Source: JAWKIJ01 sp041394325
GTDB lineage: Bacteria > Actinomycetota > Acidimicrobiia > Acidimicrobiales > Microtrichaceae
Length of the DNA: 64,000 bases
Reading direction: 5' to 3'
NCBI GenBank assembly: GCA_041394325.1
Contig: JAWKIJ010000001.1
Location: 930,001 to 994,000, forward strand
Shown here: one piece after another, positions 61,607 to 64,000 of the stretch
How positions within the stretch are numbered: position 1 is the stretch's first letter
How the letters are laid out: each line of letters opens with the position of its first letter
Made by a program: the position numbers and the translations under genes
Notes under the pieces: model-generated
What the model was told of the DNA's origin: nothing
The model's input: only the letters and a program-made list of their open reading frames with translations
The model's database searches: none

Positions 61607-63010
61607 ATGACCCAGGATCATGAGGCGAGTTCGCCTCGGTCGCGCTCGACGGGCCGGCTTCGGGCTGGGCGCGAGGGGCTTGGATCGGAGGGGTGGCGCC
61701 GCGGGCCGGCAGCCGGTGACCTACCCGACGGTGGGCCGCGCCCACGCCGAATCGCGGTTTCGCTGACCGCCGACGCCCTTCGACAGGTCCGGGGAGGTCA
61801 CCCGTGGGTGTTTGCGAGCAGTGTCATCGACGAACGTGCGGGCGGCCGACACTCCGAGGACCCCGTCGCTCGACCGCTCGGGACCACCGGTGACCTGGCG
61901 GTCGTCTTCGATTCGAGACGCCGGTTCGTCGCGGTCGGCCTCTACGACGCCCGATCACCGATCCGTGTTCGGGTGCTGCACAGTGGGCGACCGCGTGCGA
62001 TCGACCCGGTCTTCCTGGGAGAACGGATCGTCGAGGCCGTCGGTCGCCGAGCCGTCGTCCCGCTCGGAGGCCGGCACACCGGGTTTCGGCTGGTGCACGG
62101 CGAGAACGACCGCCTGCCGGGTCTGGTCGTCGATCGATACGACGACACCCTGGTGGCCAAGGTCTATACCGCAGCATGGATTCCCCGTCTCGGGGACCTT
62201 GCCGCCGCGCTCACCTCGACGGCCGCTCGTGCCGGGTGGGCGGACGTGGTCGGCCCGGCACGACGGGGGGTGCTGCGTTACAGCCGCGACGTCGCGATGG
62301 ATCTTGGCGGTCGCGGGGTCGAGGACCCGGGAGCGTGGTGGTTCGGACCACCGGCCGAGAGCCCGGTGCGGTTCGTGGAGAACGGCCTGGCCATGACGGC
62401 CGAGGTGCTCGAGGGACAGAAGACCGGCTACTTCCTGGACCAGCGGGACAATCGGACGCGGGTCGGCGCGATGTGCAGGGGTGCGGAGGTGCTGGACGTG
62501 TTCTCTTGCAGCGGGGGGTTCTCCGTGAACGCCGCCGCCGGAGGAGCCCACTCGGTACTGTCGGTCGATCGCAGTGCCGCCGCACTTGGTGCCGCAACTT
62601 CGCATTTCGTGCTCAACAGCGACCTCGCGGACGTGGCGCGATGTCGGCATCGCGTACGCGTGGGCGACGCGTTCGACGTGATGGCCGATCTCGCGCGCCG
62701 AGGGGAGTGCTTCGACGTGGTGGTGGTGGACCCACCCTCCTTCGCGCACCGTGCCCGTGATCGCGAGGGTGCGCTCCGTGCGTATCGGCGTCTCGCGGCG
62801 ATGGGCTCGGCACTGGTCCGGCCGGGCGGTTCCTACGTCCAGTCGTCGTGCTCGAGTCGGGTCGAGCCGACGGCGTTGCGCGATGTGGTGTTACAGGCCG
62901 TCGCTACGCGGCGACCGCGGCTGAGGTGGGAGAGCGGCCATGGTGTGGACCACCCCATCGGGTTCCGCGAGGGTGCCTACCTGTCGACGGTGTGCGTCGA
63001 CCTCGGATAG
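61607..63010 (+). CDS. Class I rRNA methyltransferase (RlmI-like)
   Basis: 467 residues. An N-terminal Arg-rich extension of about 45 residues, then a PUA-like domain (GHPWVFASSVIDE) and an SAM fold with VLDVFSCSGGFSVNAAAGGA, DVVVVDPPSFAHRARDREGA and GSYVQSSCSSRVEP, which contains the catalytic-type Cys. This is the RlmI/RlmK 5-methylcytosine family acting on 23S rRNA. The exact target base is not evident. Last gene before tRNA-Leu. Confidence 0.9.
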   Translation: MTQDHEASSPRSRSTGRLRAGREGLGSEGWRRGPAAGDLPDGGPRPRRIAVSLTADALRQVRGGHPWVFASSVIDERAGGRHSEDPVARPLGTTGDLAVVFDSRRRFVAVGLYDARSPIRVRVLHSGRPRAIDPVFLGERIVEAVGRRAVVPLGGRHTGFRLVHGENDRLPGLVVDRYDDTLVAKVYTAAWIPRLGDLAAALTSTAARAGWADVVGPARRGVLRYSRDVAMDLGGRGVEDPGAWWFGPPAESPVRFVENGLAMTAEVLEGQKTGYFLDQRDNRTRVGAMCRGAEVLDVFSCSGGFSVNAAAGGAHSVLSVDRSAAALGAATSHFVLNSDLADVARCRHRVRVGDAFDVMADLARRGECFDVVVVDPPSFAHRARDREGALRAYRRLAAMGSALVRPGGSYVQSSCSSRVEPTALRDVVLQAVATRRPRLRWESGHGVDHPIGFREGAYLSTVCVDLG

Positions 63011-63179
63011 GGCGACGGACGCCTGCGGCGAACACCCCGGGCGCCCGACCGTCGGCTTCGACACCGCTACCGCGGCACTGGACGACCCCAGGTCGGACCC
63101 ACAGGAGTCCGCAAGAGCGAAACAGCCCGAACCCTGAAGCAGGCTCGGACTGTCCTGGATGACTCGCGACATCACAGAG

Positions 63180-63263
<84 letters not shown>

Positions 63264-63408
63264 AGAGTGTGCCCGACGAGGTTAGCGGAGTGGATCCGGT
63301 TCGTTGAGCGGGTCGCTCCGCCGGATCGGGAACGACGGCATCGGGGCAGCGGTGGGGGCTGCCCACTGAGCCGGAGGCGGCGCCATGCGACCGGTAGCGT
63401 ACGGCCCC

Positions 63409-64000
63409 GTGGGAATCGCGGACTTCGAGCGACACCTCGAGCGCGGCGTCGAGGGCGTGTTCACGTGTGTTCCGAAGCTCGGTCAAACCGGTCGAGCTCG
63501 GTCACAAGCTCGTGCGGGAGATGGACGGGACGCGCACGGTCGGCGCCGATGGGGCGACGTTGGTCCGCAACGTCTTCGTGATCACGCTGTCACCCGCCGA
63601 TGCCGAGCAGTACGAGGGCATTCGGGAAAGACTTCAAGCCGATCTCGCCGACGCCCTCAAGGCACATGCGGCCGTGGAGGGATATCGCCTCGCCGGGGCG
63701 CTCCACGTCGAGCTCGACGTGGACTCCGCGTTGAGGGCGGGATCGGTGGGCGTCGTGTCGTCGCGCTTCGATGCAGCGCAGACTCCGACGGCCGTTTTGA
63801 GACTTCCCGACGACTCTGTGCTGGTGCTGGACGAACGCGCGTCCTGCGAATCGGCCGGAGCGAGGACAGCGACCTGATCGTCGAGGACGCCAAGGCGTCG
63901 CGCCGTCACGCCGAGATTCGACCCGACGCCGATGGCTTCGTGCTCGTGGACCTCGCCTCCACCAACGGCACCTCGGTCAACGGACGACTCATCACGACCC
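63409..64000 (+). CDS. fhaA: FhaA-like protein (FHA domain), frameshifted and cut by the window end
   Basis: The start GTG at 63409 gives MGIADFERHLERGVEGVFT, the FhaA N-terminal DUF3662 pattern; the next part, in another frame, is FRSSVKPVELGHKLVREMDG and FVITLSPADAEQYEGIRERL. A third frame after about 63845 gives the FHA domain start: RVLRIGRSEDSDLIVEDAKA, RRHAEIRPDADG and LASTNGTSVNGRL, with Arg/Ser phospho-binding residues. Two indels (near 63461-63466 and 63843-63848) are needed. In mycobacteria FhaA binds phosphorylated MviN pseudokinase, so its presence near the kinase here is notable. Confidence 0.85.
   Translation, partial: MGIADFERHLERGVEGVFTCVPKLGQTGRARSQARAGDGRDAHGRRRWGDVGPQRLRDHAVTRRCRAVRGHSGKTSSRSRRRPQGTCGRGGISPRRGAPRRARRGLRVEGGIGGRRVVALRCSADSDGRFETSRRLCAGAGRTRVLRIGRSEDSDLIVEDAKASRRHAEIRPDADGFVLVDLASTNGTSVNGRLITT

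Overview
This window is the replication-origin region of a high-GC Gram-positive (Actinomycetota) chromosome. The order rpmH-rnpA-yidD-yidC-jag-rsmG-parA-parB-cwlM-trxA-trxB-sigM, facing dnaA-dnaN-recF-dciA-gyrB-gyrA, is the classic origin block. DUF3566 next to gyrA, a Rv3654c-like TadE protein, DUF5318, DUF6049, an Rpf-type lytic protein, a CwlM homologue and FhaA all point to actinobacteria. A deep lineage such as Acidimicrobiia is plausible, but that is inference. Many genes start at or just after a TANNNT -10 box with no leader, as is common in this phylum.

Layout. 1-3.5 kb: a metallo-beta-lactamase-fold hydrolase, pheA, two tRNA-Ser, an Rpf-like lipoprotein and tRNA-Arg. 3.5-5.8 kb: a small accessory patch after tRNA-Arg with an excisionase-like antitoxin and PIN toxin, an IS21-like remnant, and an unknown gene whose Shine-Dalgarno lies inside a perfect hairpin. 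5.8-16 kb: aroD, a sortase-type surface protein, a DUF4012 protein, a nitrilase-family amidase, DUF4395, a histidinol-phosphatase-like enzyme, a FliA/WhiG-type sigma factor and an NAD-binding protein. 16-26 kb: tRNA-Ile, DUF3566, TadE-like, gyrA, gyrB, dciA, recF, dnaN, candidate oriC, dnaA. 26-38 kb: rpmH to parB with two parS palindromes, a DnaA-box cluster after parB, then cwlM, trxA, an enoyl-CoA hydratase, trxB and sigM with an anti-sigma candidate. 38-47 kb: a translationally coupled GNAT/DUF6049/kinase cluster, an HDAC-like deacetylase, the CCA-adding enzyme, a methyltransferase and DUF5318. 47-54 kb: a class A PBP, panB and rpsF-ssb-rpsR-rplI-dnaB. 54-64 kb: aat, a 3-hydroxyacyl-CoA dehydrogenase, a cyclophilin, lysC-asd, a MazG-like protein, a CAP-domain lipoprotein, an RlmI-like methyltransferase, tRNA-Leu and the start of fhaA.

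How it fits together: replication initiation (dnaA, dnaN, dciA, dnaB, ssb, gyrase), segregation (parA/parB/parS), membrane insertion (yidC/yidD), redox (trxA/trxB) and envelope control (cwlM, kinase, fhaA, PBP) are clustered round the origin. The kinase carries the cytoplasmic kinase, one TM and outer domain found at the C terminus of mycobacterial MviN, but no MurJ flippase is fused to it or encoded here.

Caution on quality: gyrB, parA, a methyltransferase, asd and fhaA each contain frame breaks, mostly single-base and some in homopolymers, and recF has no canonical start codon. Clustering in essential genes makes uncorrected indel errors the simplest explanation.
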